DNA from: Treponema sp.
GTDB lineage: Bacteria > Spirochaetota > Spirochaetia > Treponematales > Treponemataceae
Reading direction: 5' to 3'
DNA length: 64,000 bases
Assembly: GCA_016290335.1 (NCBI GenBank)
Contig: JAEETM010000006.1
Span: 12,729 to 76,728 of the forward strand
The stretch's first letter is position 1; the number at the start of each line of letters is the position of its first letter. Made by a program: the position numbers and the translations under genes. Shown in pieces: positions 54,553 to 63,879 of the stretch. The notes under the pieces are model-generated. The model had not been told where the DNA came from. It did no database searches and saw only the letters and a program-made list of their open reading frames with translations.

Positions 54553-55857
54553 TTACCTGAAACACCTGTGAATAATATCAATAATCACATCTTGTTCTTC
54601 CTGCGTCATTTTGTTATCGCTGGGCAGACACAACCCTCGTTGGAAAATGTCTGCGCCTACATCCACAGCACCTTGCTCTTTTATATACGCATTGCTCCGC
54701 GCCCGGCCGTTACCGTTCCGCGTTACAAACGGGTTCATCCGGTAAATGGGTTGCATGTGCATGGGCTTCCAAATGGGGCGGCCTTCTGCATTAAAAGCTG
54801 CAATAGCTTCCAGAATTTCCGTCGGGCAGCTCTTGCCTGGTTCGCTTACATATAGGGCGTCCTTTTCCCCACGTACATGAGGACACATGGCGTCTTCGTC
54901 AATAATCAGACAGCTCAACCAGTAGTTAGGCTCGGAATTTACGAAATCAATGGGGTTCATCTGTACCGGTAAATCCTGTAAGCCGTCTTTATAGCGCTCA
55001 TAAACCGCCTTTTTCTGGGCAATATGTTCTTCCAGATAGGGAAACTGTCCACGTATTACCCCGGCAATAATGTTGCTCATGCGGTAGTTAAATCCCATTT
55101 CTTCGTGCTGATACCAGGCAGCGTCTTCCCGGCTCTGGGTGCTCCATTTGCGAATCTTATTGGCATCTTCTTCACAGTCCGTCAGATACATGCCGCCGGA
55201 ACTGCCGGTAATGATCTTGTTCCCGTTAAAGGATATTACGCTTTCCGTACCGAACGTACCGGTCTGCACACCTTTGTAAGTGGCGCCAAAAGATTCTGCC
55301 GCGTCTTCTACAATCAGGGCGCCGTGTTTGTCGCAAACCGCTTTGATTTCATCGATTTTGCCCGGCGTACCGTATAAGTGGGCAACTACTACTAATTTAA
55401 CTTCCGGATATATTTCAAAAGCCTTTTCCAGCGCCACCGGATCCATGTTCCAGGTATCGTATTCCGTATCGATGAACACCGCTTCCCCGCCTTCATAGGC
55501 TACCGGGTTCACCGTGGCATCAAAGGTCATATCGGAACAGAACACTTTGTGCCCTTCCAGTGCGCCGTGTCCCACCTTCGGCTGGCCGTACAGTTTTTCG
55601 CCGCACAGTTTAATGGCGAGATGCAGTGCAGCCGTACCGCAACTTAAAGCAACAGCGTATTTACGGCCGATTTTCTCTGCCGCAATACGCTCTACTTCGT
55701 TAATATTGGCGCCAACTGTACTTACCCAGTTGGTTTTAATAGCATCATCCACCCAGTGCTGTTCGTCCCCATGCATGGTAGGAGAAGAAAGCCATACTTT
55801 TTTTGTAAATGGTTTGATTCCTGCAAAGCGGGGATCATTAATAAAATCATGTGTCAT
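54553..55857 (-). CDS. DegT/DnrJ/EryC1/StrS aminotransferase (PglE-like)
   Basis: PLP enzyme of 434 residues. ALSCGTAALHLAIKL, FCSDMTFDATVNPVAYEGG, VEDAAESFGATYKG, the PLP-binding Lys in SFNGNKIITGSSGG and NYRMSNIIAGVIRGQ are conserved. PglE-type enzymes aminate the 4-keto sugar made by a PglF-type dehydratase, encoded just upstream. It has its own promoter in the 148 bp gap. Slightly longer than the usual ~390 residues owing to an extension before the C-terminal block (VSEPGKSCPTEILEAI). Confidence 0.92.
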   Translation of the reverse strand: MTHDFINDPRFAGIKPFTKKVWLSSPTMHGDEQHWVDDAIKTNWVSTVGANINEVERIAAEKIGRKYAVALSCGTAALHLAIKLCGEKLYGQPKVGHGALEGHKVFCSDMTFDATVNPVAYEGGEAVFIDTEYDTWNMDPVALEKAFEIYPEVKLVVVAHLYGTPGKIDEIKAVCDKHGALIVEDAAESFGATYKGVQTGTFGTESVISFNGNKIITGSSGGMYLTDCEEDANKIRKWSTQSREDAAWYQHEEMGFNYRMSNIIAGVIRGQFPYLEEHIAQKKAVYERYKDGLQDLPVQMNPIDFVNSEPNYWLSCLIIDEDAMCPHVRGEKDALYVSEPGKSCPTEILEAIAAFNAEGRPIWKPMHMQPIYRMNPFVTRNGNGRARSNAYIKEQGAVDVGADIFQRGLCLPSDNKMTQEEQDVIIDIIHRCFR

Positions 55858-55954
55858 GTTATAAGGTATCTCCTATATTTATTTTATCAAAAAAAATTTA
55901 CGTTTTCCTTAATTAAACTTTTTTTAATTTATATAATTCAGTGTATATTAATAT

Positions 55955-55982
55955 ATTATAACATGGTTTCTTCCTTAATCAA
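55955..55982 (-). promoter_or_regulatory. Promoter upstream of the aminotransferase gene
   Basis: Minus strand: TTGATT (55977-55982), 16-base spacer, TATAAT (55955-55960), about 97 bases before the ATG at 55857. It may drive the whole assembly operon down to 38138, separately from the PglF gene. Confidence 0.6.
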
Positions 55983-56005
55983 ACCCTTTCGGCACCTTTA
56001 TAACG

Positions 56006-57862
56006 CTATTCCGCCTTAAAATGATTCGGTGTATAGGTTGGAATCATGTTTTGTAGCTGCCCGATAATCTCGTCGTCCCCTTTTAAGGAACGCAGTATTT
56101 CAATTTGCCGGTACAACGTATCCGGTTCTTCATCCTGCAGGATTGCCTTGGCAATCTTTTTATGACTTGTTTTTTCCGTCCCTTCTTCCGCTGTCATCAG
56201 TTCTTCAAACAGTTTTTCCCCGGGCCGCAGGCCGGTCACTTTAATTTCAATATCCTGCCCCAGCACTAATCCGGACAGGCTGATCATTTTCTTCGCCAGA
56301 TCCATGATTTTTACCGGTTCGCCCATATCCAACACAAAAACTTCGCCGCCTTCCCCCAGTCCCCCTGCTTCAATCACCAGTTGGCTGGCCTCCGGTATGG
56401 TCATAAAGTAGCGTTTCATCTCTTCGTGGGTTACCGTCAGCGGGCCGCCTGCCGCAAGCTGCTTTTTGAATAATGGCACCACACTGCCCCGGCTGCCCAG
56501 CACATTGCCAAACCGTACGGCCATGTATTTGGTATTGCTGCATTTTTTGTTCAGGGCCTGTCCGATTTTTTCCGTCACCCGCTTGGTAGCGCCCATCACG
56601 CTGGTGGGGTTCACCGCCTTATCCGTACTGATCAGCACAAACCGCTCTACCCCGTACTGACCCGCCAGTTCCGCCGTGTTCAGGGTGCCTGCCACATTGT
56701 TAAATACCGCTTCCTCCGGCTCCGCTTCCATTAACGGTACGTGCTTATGCGCCGCTGCATGGAACACTATTTGGGGATGCCAGGTCTGAAAGACCTCTTC
56801 CATCCCCTGCCGGTTCGTAATATTCATGATATAAGGAACCAGGACCCCCTGCGGCGCTTTTTCGCAAAGTTCCCGGTTTATTTCATAAATGCTGTTTTCC
56901 CCCCGACCCAATAAAATCAGTTTTTTCGGCTGCATCCGTAATGCCTGACGGCAGATTTCACTGCCGATACTGCCTCCGGCTCCGGTCACCAGCACGGTTT
57001 TTCCGGTAAGATAATTTCCGATTTCATTCAGGTTCATCCGAACCGGATCCCGGTTCAAAAGGTCTTCTATTTCCAGCGGGCGCAAATCTTTGAGCTGCAC
57101 CTTGCCCGCATCCAGACTGGTAAAAAAGGCCGGCAAAATCTGGACTTTTACGCCGCTGGAAGAACATATCTCGGCCAGGTCGGACATGGCTTTGGCTTCC
57201 ATAGAAGGTATAGCAATGATGATTTCATCCACCCGCATTTCTTTCACCAGGGAACAGATGGAATCCCGGCCTCCGTAGACTTTGATGCCGTTCATAATCT
57301 GTCCCCATTTTGTGTCATCGTCATCCACAAAACCCACCACGTTCCGGTTATCCCGCTGACGGATGTCCCGCAGGATAATATTTCCGGCATCTCCGGCTCC
57401 TACGATCAGGACCCGCAGCGGTTTCCCCCGCCGCGCCTCCCGTTCGGAATTGTTCTCGGCCCAGCGCACAAACATACGGCTGGCCCCGATCATGAACACA
57501 TCAAAAAAGAAACAGGAAACGAAAATGCTTCTGGACATACTGCGTTTGGCAAAATAAGGCAGCTGGAACACATTATTGATTACCATAAAGGATAGTACTA
57601 TACCGCAAAGGTTAGCTAACACAATCGCGATCAGTTCCCGGTTCCCTGCATACCGCCAGGCACGGTGGTATAATTTGAACTGGTAAAAAAACAGGAGGTG
57701 GATCAGGATAAAAAACGGCAGGTTCGCCATAACGGCCGCCATGTAAAAGGGATACTGCCGCTCATCCATGGAAAACCGCATCAGCACGGACAGCCAGGAC
57801 GACATAAACATAATGACAACGTCCGTCAGTATCAATATACAGGGCAATAAATAACGTCTCAC
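56006..57862 (-). CDS. PglF/CapD-type membrane UDP-sugar 4,6-dehydratase
   Basis: Protein of 618 residues. Four N-terminal membrane helices (to about residue 120), a CoA-binding-like Rossmann part (VLIVGAGDAGNIILRDI), then the catalytic SDR (VLVTGAGGSIGSEICRQAL near residue 290, FHAAAHKHVPLME, STDKAVNPTSVMGATKR). It converts UDP-GlcNAc to a 4-keto-6-deoxy sugar, the first step to bacillosamine-type sugars. The start is GTG at 57862, after a GAGGAG ribosome site. A minus-strand TATAAT (57952-57957) about 90 bases upstream is a probable -10. Confidence 0.92.
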   Translation of the reverse strand: MRRYLLPCILILTDVVIMFMSSWLSVLMRFSMDERQYPFYMAAVMANLPFFILIHLLFFYQFKLYHRAWRYAGNRELIAIVLANLCGIVLSFMVINNVFQLPYFAKRSMSRSIFVSCFFFDVFMIGASRMFVRWAENNSEREARRGKPLRVLIVGAGDAGNIILRDIRQRDNRNVVGFVDDDDTKWGQIMNGIKVYGGRDSICSLVKEMRVDEIIIAIPSMEAKAMSDLAEICSSSGVKVQILPAFFTSLDAGKVQLKDLRPLEIEDLLNRDPVRMNLNEIGNYLTGKTVLVTGAGGSIGSEICRQALRMQPKKLILLGRGENSIYEINRELCEKAPQGVLVPYIMNITNRQGMEEVFQTWHPQIVFHAAAHKHVPLMEAEPEEAVFNNVAGTLNTAELAGQYGVERFVLISTDKAVNPTSVMGATKRVTEKIGQALNKKCSNTKYMAVRFGNVLGSRGSVVPLFKKQLAAGGPLTVTHEEMKRYFMTIPEASQLVIEAGGLGEGGEVFVLDMGEPVKIMDLAKKMISLSGLVLGQDIEIKVTGLRPGEKLFEELMTAEEGTEKTSHKKIAKAILQDEEPDTLYRQIEILRSLKGDDEIIGQLQNMIPTYTPNHFKAE

Positions 57863-58012
57863 AGTCTTCTTCTCCTCTTTTGGGCCGTAATCATACTCAC
57901 ATAACGGATATGTTCTTGATAAAAAACGACTCCAAACTATTGTGGTATTTTATTATACCATAAATCAGCCATTTTTCCTACCTGTTTGTCTGCCGCTGGT
58001 CGGAAATTATAG

Positions 58013-58041
58013 TAGAATTTTTTATTACGGCATGTTATAAT
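58013..58041 (+). promoter_or_regulatory. Promoter for the Wzz-like gene
   Basis: TAGAAT (58013-58018, weak -35), 17-base spacer, TATAAT (58036-58041). AGAAGGGG ribosome site and the ATG at 58072 follow, so the leader is short. Confidence 0.55.
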
Positions 58042-58071
58042 ACTGAAAATTAACAGAAGGGGTTTTATAGC

Positions 58072-58827
58072 ATGGATAATAATGAAAATAACGAGCTGGA
58101 AATTGATATTGTCGCATGGTCGAATGTTCTCAAAAAACACCTGGCCGTTGTGATAGGAATCACGTTACTGTTCACAGCTGCCGCCGGTATATATGTCTAT
58201 AAAATAGCCGATCCGGTTTACTCCTATGTACGGTTCATCAACTGCCCGGGTTCATTAAGCGACAAAGACAAGCTGACTTTTGTCAGCGCTTTCAAAAACA
58301 ATTCAAATTACCAAAACGCAAGAAAGGAAAACAGTTATGCGTCGTTAACGGATGTGAAAATTGTGAATGACGGCAAGGACAGATTTACCACCACAAATCT
58401 CATACAGTTTTCCTTTGAAGGAAACAATCCTGCCTTTATCAAAAAGTTCAGTGATACCTGCGTCACGGATTCATTAAAAGACATCAACGACTATATTACG
58501 GAGATTTACGAAATATCCTTCAGCCGGGAATATCTGACCAAGGCCCGGAGAGAAATAACAGCTTTAAACACCTTTATTGCGCAACATGCAGATGCAAATG
58601 CGGATGCGGAGGGCGCAGTCAACTACTTAACCGTTTTAAAGAAACGGTTGGAAGATGATGAATTAGCCAAAGCGTATAAAAAGGCAGACATTATGAGCAC
58701 AAACGGAGCCCAGCCCAAACGGATTTCCAAAAAGTCGCTTGTTTATAAAAGCGCCGTTCTCGGCTTATTTTTAGGTGTTTTATATATCACCTGTCGTTAT
58801 CGTGCGGAGTATGTAAAAAAACCGTAA
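58072..58827 (+). CDS. Wzz-like chain-length regulator/co-polymerase
   Basis: Protein of 251 residues with the Wzz arrangement: short cytoplasmic start (NELEIDIVAWSNVLKKH), first helix at about 25-45 (VVIGITLLFTAAAGIYVY), a ~170-residue periplasmic domain rich in helices (REYLTKARREITAL), and a second helix near the end (SAVLGLFLGVLYI). The typical proline-rich segment before the second helix is poor. It sets polymer length together with Wzy. It is the only rightward gene in the last 26 kb, so it is expressed separately from the assembly operon. Confidence 0.75.
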   Translation: MDNNENNELEIDIVAWSNVLKKHLAVVIGITLLFTAAAGIYVYKIADPVYSYVRFINCPGSLSDKDKLTFVSAFKNNSNYQNARKENSYASLTDVKIVNDGKDRFTTTNLIQFSFEGNNPAFIKKFSDTCVTDSLKDINDYITEIYEISFSREYLTKARREITALNTFIAQHADANADAEGAVNYLTVLKKRLEDDELAKAYKKADIMSTNGAQPKRISKKSLVYKSAVLGLFLGVLYITCRYRAEYVKKP

Positions 58828-58843
58828 AAAATGTAACCTGTTC

Positions 58844-58874
58844 AAAAGCCGGCTGGTATCCCCAGCCGGCTTTT
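58844..58874. terminator. Rho-independent, probably bidirectional terminator
   Basis: AAAAGCCGGCTGG and CCAGCCGGCTTTT form a 13-bp perfect stem with a 5-base loop, ending in a T run on the plus strand and an A run on the other side that gives T on the minus strand. It lies between the convergent Wzz-like and ligase-like genes. Confidence 0.92.
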
Positions 58875-58877
58875 TGC

Positions 58878-60374
58878 TTACCCATTTTGACTTTTTGTTT
58901 GCCCCTCCTGCTTTTTACAGCAGTTGTAACTCAACGCAAAGCCTAACATCAGATAGAGTAACCTTGCGGCGCCCTTATTGGTTATGCCGGCATCAAACAG
59001 GCCATGGAAGTTAACTGTCACAAAGACCCATAACCCGGCAATGGCCACCCAGTTTTCCGGCTCGTCGGTAACCTTTCGGTATAACCGCCAAAAATAATAA
59101 AAAACAAAAAACAGATATCCCGTCCCCCCGATGATACCGGTTGTGGAAAAAAACCATGCAACCACGTTGTGTGGTATCGGCATTTCTGCTTCGTGTTTTA
59201 ATGCGCGATTCAGAAAAGCGGCCTTGCGGGCCGCTTCTTTTTTGGCAGCCTTTCGTCTCGCAGCAGCTTTTTGTTTTGCCGTCAGTTTTGCTTTAGGCTT
59301 TCGTGTTGCGGCTTTTTTTACTGTTTCCTTTTTCTCGGCCGGCTTTTGTATTGCAGCGCTCTTCGCTGCTTGCTGCTTCGCTGCTTTTAGTGCTGCCGCC
59401 TTCTCTTCTGCGGCTTTTTTTCTGGCAGCTTTCCGTTCTTCATATCTGCGCGCGGCTTCCTGTTTTATCAACTCGGCCTGCACATAGGAAGTGCTGTATT
59501 GTGTTCCCCAGTTGTTAAGTCCGACGCCCAATGCCATATGGTCTTTCCACATCGCATAACAGGACTGGAGCTGACGCAGCCTTAGCGAATCCCCGATCCG
59601 TTCCGTTCTGCCCGGAATGCCGACAAACAGAACTATGGCAGTAACAACCGCGCAGATTAGAAGGCCTTTTAAAAACAGCTTTGCATTTTTTCGTATGTGA
59701 GAAACCAAAAACAGCACAAGCAATGCGCCGGCGAAAAGCCCGCCCATGGCGCCCCGGGACCCGGTCTTCCAGAGCGCAAACAGACCTGCAACGATAATGA
59801 CCCCATTTAAAATCTTACATGTTTTCTCTGCTTTTACTTTTGTGTCAGACAAAGCGCAAAAAAGGACCGGCAAAATACCGCCCAGCAAAAAAGCAAAATG
59901 ATTCGGATTGGCATCAAACGCTCCGACGCGCCCGGCAGCAGTTCCAAAGCCATGCAACGACAGGTAAATGACACTGGCAAAAGAAATAACCACAGCCAAA
60001 GCAGCCCCGGCAACTACAGCATATTTTATATCTGTTCGGTTTGCAAAATATACCATCAGTAAAAACGGCAGGGTCCAATAGATATATTTCAGCGCACTAT
60101 GGACGCTTCCCATATCCCCCAAAAGAACCGACGCCGCCAGCACGGTAAACAGAAACACCGCGATGCCCAGCCAGTTCCGGCGGGGTGAATAAAAACCGGC
60201 AAGGCTTTTATGTTTGATACAGTCACGGACAATATATAACAGGACTGCGCATGTAGAAACGCTTACGGCAAAAGTCCTGTCAAGAGAAACAGAAACCATT
60301 AAAAAAATAACTAACAACTGTATGATTTTGTCATCTGCTCCCGTTTGTTTCCACCATTCAGACAGCACGTTCAT
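58878..60374 (-). CDS. waaL: O-antigen ligase-like protein with a Lys/Ala-rich loop
   Basis: Membrane protein of 498 residues with about 11-12 helices and the Wzy_C/O-antigen ligase pattern: NPNHFAFLLGG, LWKTGSRGAMGGLFAGALLV, GDSLRLRQLQSCYAMWKDH, GVGLNNWG, and after the large loop IPHNVVAWFFSTTG with the conserved His402. Residues about 305-388 of the large periplasmic loop are almost only Ala, Lys, Arg, Glu and Gln, which is unusual. It would join the finished polymer to its acceptor. It is the last gene of the leftward group at the window end. Confidence 0.82.
   Translation of the reverse strand: MNVLSEWWKQTGADDKIIQLLVIFLMVSVSLDRTFAVSVSTCAVLLYIVRDCIKHKSLAGFYSPRRNWLGIAVFLFTVLAASVLLGDMGSVHSALKYIYWTLPFLLMVYFANRTDIKYAVVAGAALAVVISFASVIYLSLHGFGTAAGRVGAFDANPNHFAFLLGGILPVLFCALSDTKVKAEKTCKILNGVIIVAGLFALWKTGSRGAMGGLFAGALLVLFLVSHIRKNAKLFLKGLLICAVVTAIVLFVGIPGRTERIGDSLRLRQLQSCYAMWKDHMALGVGLNNWGTQYSTSYVQAELIKQEAARRYEERKAARKKAAEEKAAALKAAKQQAAKSAAIQKPAEKKETVKKAATRKPKAKLTAKQKAAARRKAAKKEAARKAAFLNRALKHEAEMPIPHNVVAWFFSTTGIIGGTGYLFFVFYYFWRLYRKVTDEPENWVAIAGLWVFVTVNFHGLFDAGITNKGAARLLYLMLGFALSYNCCKKQEGQTKSQNG
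59211..59462 (-). repeat. Low-complexity Lys/Ala-rich coding segment in the ligase gene
   Basis: About 84 codons for Ala, Lys, Arg, Glu and Gln with only a few others, in imperfect KAA/AAKK units such as EEKAAALKAAKQQAAKSAA and KQKAAARRKAAKKEAARKAA. It predicts a long, positively charged helix or disordered tether outside the membrane. The DNA is not a simple tandem repeat, so it is probably selected at protein level. Confidence 0.85.
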
Positions 60375-60426
60375 CGCGTTATGTTCAGCTCTCTTCCTCT
60401 ATAATTTTTTACAAATCATTTTTGCA

Positions 60427-61374
60427 TTACTGCTTGCCCGCCGCCCAAAAAAGCAACAGCCGGCAGACCCATCTGTCGCGGAGCCCTCCTGCCGTTTTCG
60501 CAAACTGCAAAAGCGCCGTTTCGTGTTCCTTTGCGTATTGAGCTGCTTCTTTTAGTCTTTTTTGTTTCATCAGGCTTTTAAACGTTTTAAATGTTTCACA
60601 ACGCTTAACCCGCCCTATAAATTCACCGTTCAGCCCATAGCTTTGCGCAAATTGCATCTCATTTTCCCGGAGATCCACCGGTGTGGCCTCTTCCGGCGAA
60701 CTGTATTGAATAAAGCTGGCGGAATCCTTGTGCCGGCGGTAGTGTTCCAGGCAAAGATAGGTACCGTAGATTTTTTTTGCCGCTAAAAATGCTTTGAACA
60801 GGAAATTTCCGTCTTCATACAGCCGGACATTCGGCAGGAAGCGGATATCGTATTGTTCAATCAGCTTTTTCGATATCATGACGCTGTTAATATGCACCGG
60901 CAAACCGTCAATTTGCGAATCGGAGGTCAAAACCCTTGTTCCCAGCAATTTGTCCTTTATAAAACACCGGGCTTTATGTGTGTCGGTTTTATTCACGTCT
61001 TCCGCGCTGTAGCTTTCCGAAAAATCACTGAAAACCATTTCTGTCCGGTTCGATTGGATCAGGTGATATAAGGTCTTCAAAAAATCCGGATAATACAGAT
61101 CGTCGCTGTCCAGAAAGGTAATATACTGACCCCGCGCAGCTGCCAGACCGGTATTCCGCGCCACTGATACGCCCCCGTTTGGCTGCCGGATCAGCCGGAT
61201 CCTGCTGTCTGTATAGCTTTCTACGATTGCTGCAGTTGTATCTGTAGAACCGTCATCCACTACAATCAGCTCAAACTCCGTAAAGCTCTGTGCCAATACG
61301 GAATCAATGGACTCACGAATATAGAATTCACTGTTATAAGCCGGCATTATCACGCTGACTTTGACTGACTGCAT
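60427..61374 (-). CDS. Glycosyltransferase family 2
   Basis: GT-A enzyme of 315 residues from the ATG at 61374 (AAGGAG 11 bases upstream; the longer frame starts within the next gene's end). VSVIMPAYNSEFYIRESIDS, VVDDGSTDTTAAIVESY and FLDSDDLYYPD are the GT2 blocks; LYEDGNFLFKAFLA holds the likely base. It follows a GT4 gene by 46 bp. Confidence 0.9.
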   Translation of the reverse strand: MQSVKVSVIMPAYNSEFYIRESIDSVLAQSFTEFELIVVDDGSTDTTAAIVESYTDSRIRLIRQPNGGVSVARNTGLAAARGQYITFLDSDDLYYPDFLKTLYHLIQSNRTEMVFSDFSESYSAEDVNKTDTHKARCFIKDKLLGTRVLTSDSQIDGLPVHINSVMISKKLIEQYDIRFLPNVRLYEDGNFLFKAFLAAKKIYGTYLCLEHYRRHKDSASFIQYSSPEEATPVDLRENEMQFAQSYGLNGEFIGRVKRCETFKTFKSLMKQKRLKEAAQYAKEHETALLQFAKTAGGLRDRWVCRLLLFWAAGKQ

Positions 61375-61420
61375 ATCGGATGGCGCTCCTTTATATGTTG
61401 ATATGGCTGAAACAGCCTTA

Positions 61421-62599
61421 TTATTTCTTCGCGGCGGTAGTTTCCAGCAGGTTTTCCCATGCGCTCCAGATAATCTCCGGCGCATACTGCTTCATGCTTT
61501 CCCGGGCTGCCTGTCCCATGCGGACGCGCAGTTCCCTGTCTCCCATCAGCCGTTCCAGTTTGGCTGCCAGGTCTCCGGGTCCGTCTTCGCAGAGAAACCC
61601 GTTTACACCGTCACGGATCAGTTCGTTGACCGCGCTGCAGCTTTTGTAACCAACCGCAGGCAGACCCATGCTCATTGCCTCTCCCAAAGCCAGGCCAAAA
61701 CCCTCATAGGCGCTGGGGAACGCAAAAATGTCACTTTGCTGCAGGATTTTGGGTATTTTATTGGATGTGCCTCTCAGGAATACCCGGTCCTGCAGTTTTT
61801 TGCTTTTTATCATGAGTTTTAATTCTTCGTAAAAGGCCCGCTGATCCACGTCGCCCCATAATTCGGCCTGCCATTCCGGATACCGGTCTGCCAGCCTGGC
61901 AAAGGCTTCGATCAGCAGATGGGGTCGTTTATGGTTTTTTGTCAGCCTGCCCACCGACACGATCGTGTAGCGGTCTTTGACTTTGTCAAGATCCGCCTGT
62001 TCTTCATACCGTGTAATCGCATTCCCGATGACCACGGTCCGGGCCTGCGGCAGGTGGTTATGGATATGTTGGGCAAAAGACGGCAGCAACACCTGGCATA
62101 CAGCGCTTTTTTCCAGGGCCGGGATTTCCTTTTCCGGGTAGATATGGAAATAGTCTTCCGGATCTCCATGGCTCATGGTGATGACCGGTATGTCCAGCTG
62201 CAGGTCGCACAGCAGCAGTTTGCTGGCGGCAGGCTGGAACGCCACGATCACGTCCGGTTTTACTTCTTCCACGGCCTGCTTCAGGTTCTGCGACAGAAAC
62301 CGTTCCGCAGCGTCACTGTTTACGGTCCGCGCTTTCTGTTTGCTGAACGCGCGGAGCAGTTCCCTTTTCAGTTTTAAATACCAGGGAAAGCGTATGTTCT
62401 GCCCTTTAAAATGACACAGATCATACGCAGGGATGCCCGGGTCCAGCGGATAGTAAAAATCACCTTTCCTCACATCGATGTACACCAGGGACACCGCGTG
62501 CTGCCGGCGCTTCATCTCATTGGCGAAGGCGCTGGTCACTTTGGCCAGCCCCCCTGTATCTTCTACCATTTTTGCCATGTTGGCTAATAAAATTCGCAT
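61421..62599 (-). CDS. GT4 glycosyltransferase
   Basis: GT-B enzyme of 392 residues from the ATG at 62599 (MRILLANMAKMVEDTGGLAK is a normal start; 23 extra upstream residues look non-native). The donor domain has TIVSVGRLTKNHKRPHLLIE, AELWGDVDQ and FPSAYEGFGLALGEAMSMGL with the two catalytic Glu. Richer in GC than the central transferases. It is followed by a GT2 gene. Donor sugar unknown. Confidence 0.9.
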   Translation of the reverse strand: MRILLANMAKMVEDTGGLAKVTSAFANEMKRRQHAVSLVYIDVRKGDFYYPLDPGIPAYDLCHFKGQNIRFPWYLKLKRELLRAFSKQKARTVNSDAAERFLSQNLKQAVEEVKPDVIVAFQPAASKLLLCDLQLDIPVITMSHGDPEDYFHIYPEKEIPALEKSAVCQVLLPSFAQHIHNHLPQARTVVIGNAITRYEEQADLDKVKDRYTIVSVGRLTKNHKRPHLLIEAFARLADRYPEWQAELWGDVDQRAFYEELKLMIKSKKLQDRVFLRGTSNKIPKILQQSDIFAFPSAYEGFGLALGEAMSMGLPAVGYKSCSAVNELIRDGVNGFLCEDGPGDLAAKLERLMGDRELRVRMGQAARESMKQYAPEIIWSAWENLLETTAAKK

Positions 62600-62783
62600 G
62601 TTGTCTTCACTTTCCCGGAGTAACCCGGGTACTGCGCGGCTGCGCTCTTCGTCAGCGGCGCCATTCACACTGTACCGTATCTTTTTAATTATATCATTAT
62701 AAATTCAATAAGAAAACAGTTTATCTGCGGGGCTCTGAAAAACTGCCCCGGCTGACACAAATCCTGCCCTTTCGGTCAGAATT

Positions 62784-63830
62784 TCATAAAACCGCAAAGC
62801 TGTAATTGATATGCTCCGTTCCTCCCATATCATATTTATACTTTTCTTCTCCTTTTGACAGGTCTAATGTGCGGATATTGCCGTTGACTATCAAATATTT
62901 AACAGCTTCATTAATCATCAGTTTTCCCGGGGAATATTTACTGAAACGGCTGTCAATCGCCAGCTTAGGGACGATGACTTCATTGTTTTCGCTTTCAAAT
63001 CCCATCATAAACGCAGCCAGATCTTCCCCTATATAGAATTTGAAATCATAACTGTTATTCAGGTTTCTTAAAGCAACCATAACAGTGTCTGTATATTTTA
63101 ACCGTAACTTCGAAAAGAAGCCCCTGTCTGTATTGCCTCTTTCACTTTCCCGCTTTACATATATTGCAAACTCATCCTGATATGACTTGCTATGAAGGCG
63201 GATCTTCCCGTCAACCGCAAGCTTCCATGATAAGCCGTCCTTTTCTAATCTGTTGTAAGCGGTTCGTAAGTTTTGCCTGTTGTTCCTGGTCAGACTGTTA
63301 TAATAACTGTCATAATCAGTAAACGGTATCTTAACACAGATCCGGCTTCCTGTCTGTCGCAGGGCTTCCGGTTTTTCCCGGCCCTGCAGTACTAAAAAAT
63401 CATACAATTTTGACCGGACATTTAATGAATTAATATATAATTCCTCTGAATGGATTTTTTTCAGTTCCGTTATCGCTCCGGCAAAATCTTCGGGACCGGC
63501 ATCTTCCGGATAAATAAAATCCAATGCGCCGGCTGATTCAAAATCACCGAATATATACAATTTTTTTTGTTTCAGCATGAGGGGCAGGATTACTCTGGGT
63601 GTTTTATCCTGATAATATACATAAAAGAAATACTTTTCGCTTAAACAGTGTGTCTGGAAACGGAAGCATCTGTACGCAACCTGATTGTATTCATACGACT
63701 GGTATGGAAAGAGATATCTGTTTCCGCGGTAAAATGCTTTCCATATTTTTTGTAATTCCACACTGTCAAATCTGCAGCTCTGTAACAATTCCGTAAACCC
63801 TTTTTCTAAATTATTAAAAGCAATTATCAT
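62784..63830 (-). CDS. GNAT/FemAB-like acyltransferase
   Basis: Protein of 348 residues resembling the Acetyltransf_6 (CelD/BcsL, FemAB-like) fold: SLTRNNRQNLRTAYNRLEKD near the middle is the 'xxRxxxRxxxK' helix, and DLAAFMMGFESENNEVIVPK, SPGKLMINEAVKYLI and LDLSKGEEKYKYDMG match the C-terminal GNAT half. Such proteins add acyl or aminoacyl groups to polysaccharides. No membrane segment. The substrate cannot be told. Confidence 0.7.
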   Translation of the reverse strand: MIIAFNNLEKGFTELLQSCRFDSVELQKIWKAFYRGNRYLFPYQSYEYNQVAYRCFRFQTHCLSEKYFFYVYYQDKTPRVILPLMLKQKKLYIFGDFESAGALDFIYPEDAGPEDFAGAITELKKIHSEELYINSLNVRSKLYDFLVLQGREKPEALRQTGSRICVKIPFTDYDSYYNSLTRNNRQNLRTAYNRLEKDGLSWKLAVDGKIRLHSKSYQDEFAIYVKRESERGNTDRGFFSKLRLKYTDTVMVALRNLNNSYDFKFYIGEDLAAFMMGFESENNEVIVPKLAIDSRFSKYSPGKLMINEAVKYLIVNGNIRTLDLSKGEEKYKYDMGGTEHINYSFAVL

Positions 63831-63879
63831 TCAAACCTGTTATCCGGTCTGTATATCCATCTGGTCTGTTTCGCGTTCT

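Noticed and set aside
59131..59487. Plus-strand open frame encoding an Ala/Phe-rich protein
   Set aside because: It is the antisense shadow of the Lys/Ala-rich segment of the ligase-like gene, with no ribosome site and no similarity.
61433..61440. GGCGGTAG, the core of the ops/JUMPstart element used by RfaH-type antiterminators
   Set aside because: It lies inside the end of a GT4 gene, on the strand opposite to transcription, and the bases after it do not fit the full ops consensus. Chance match.
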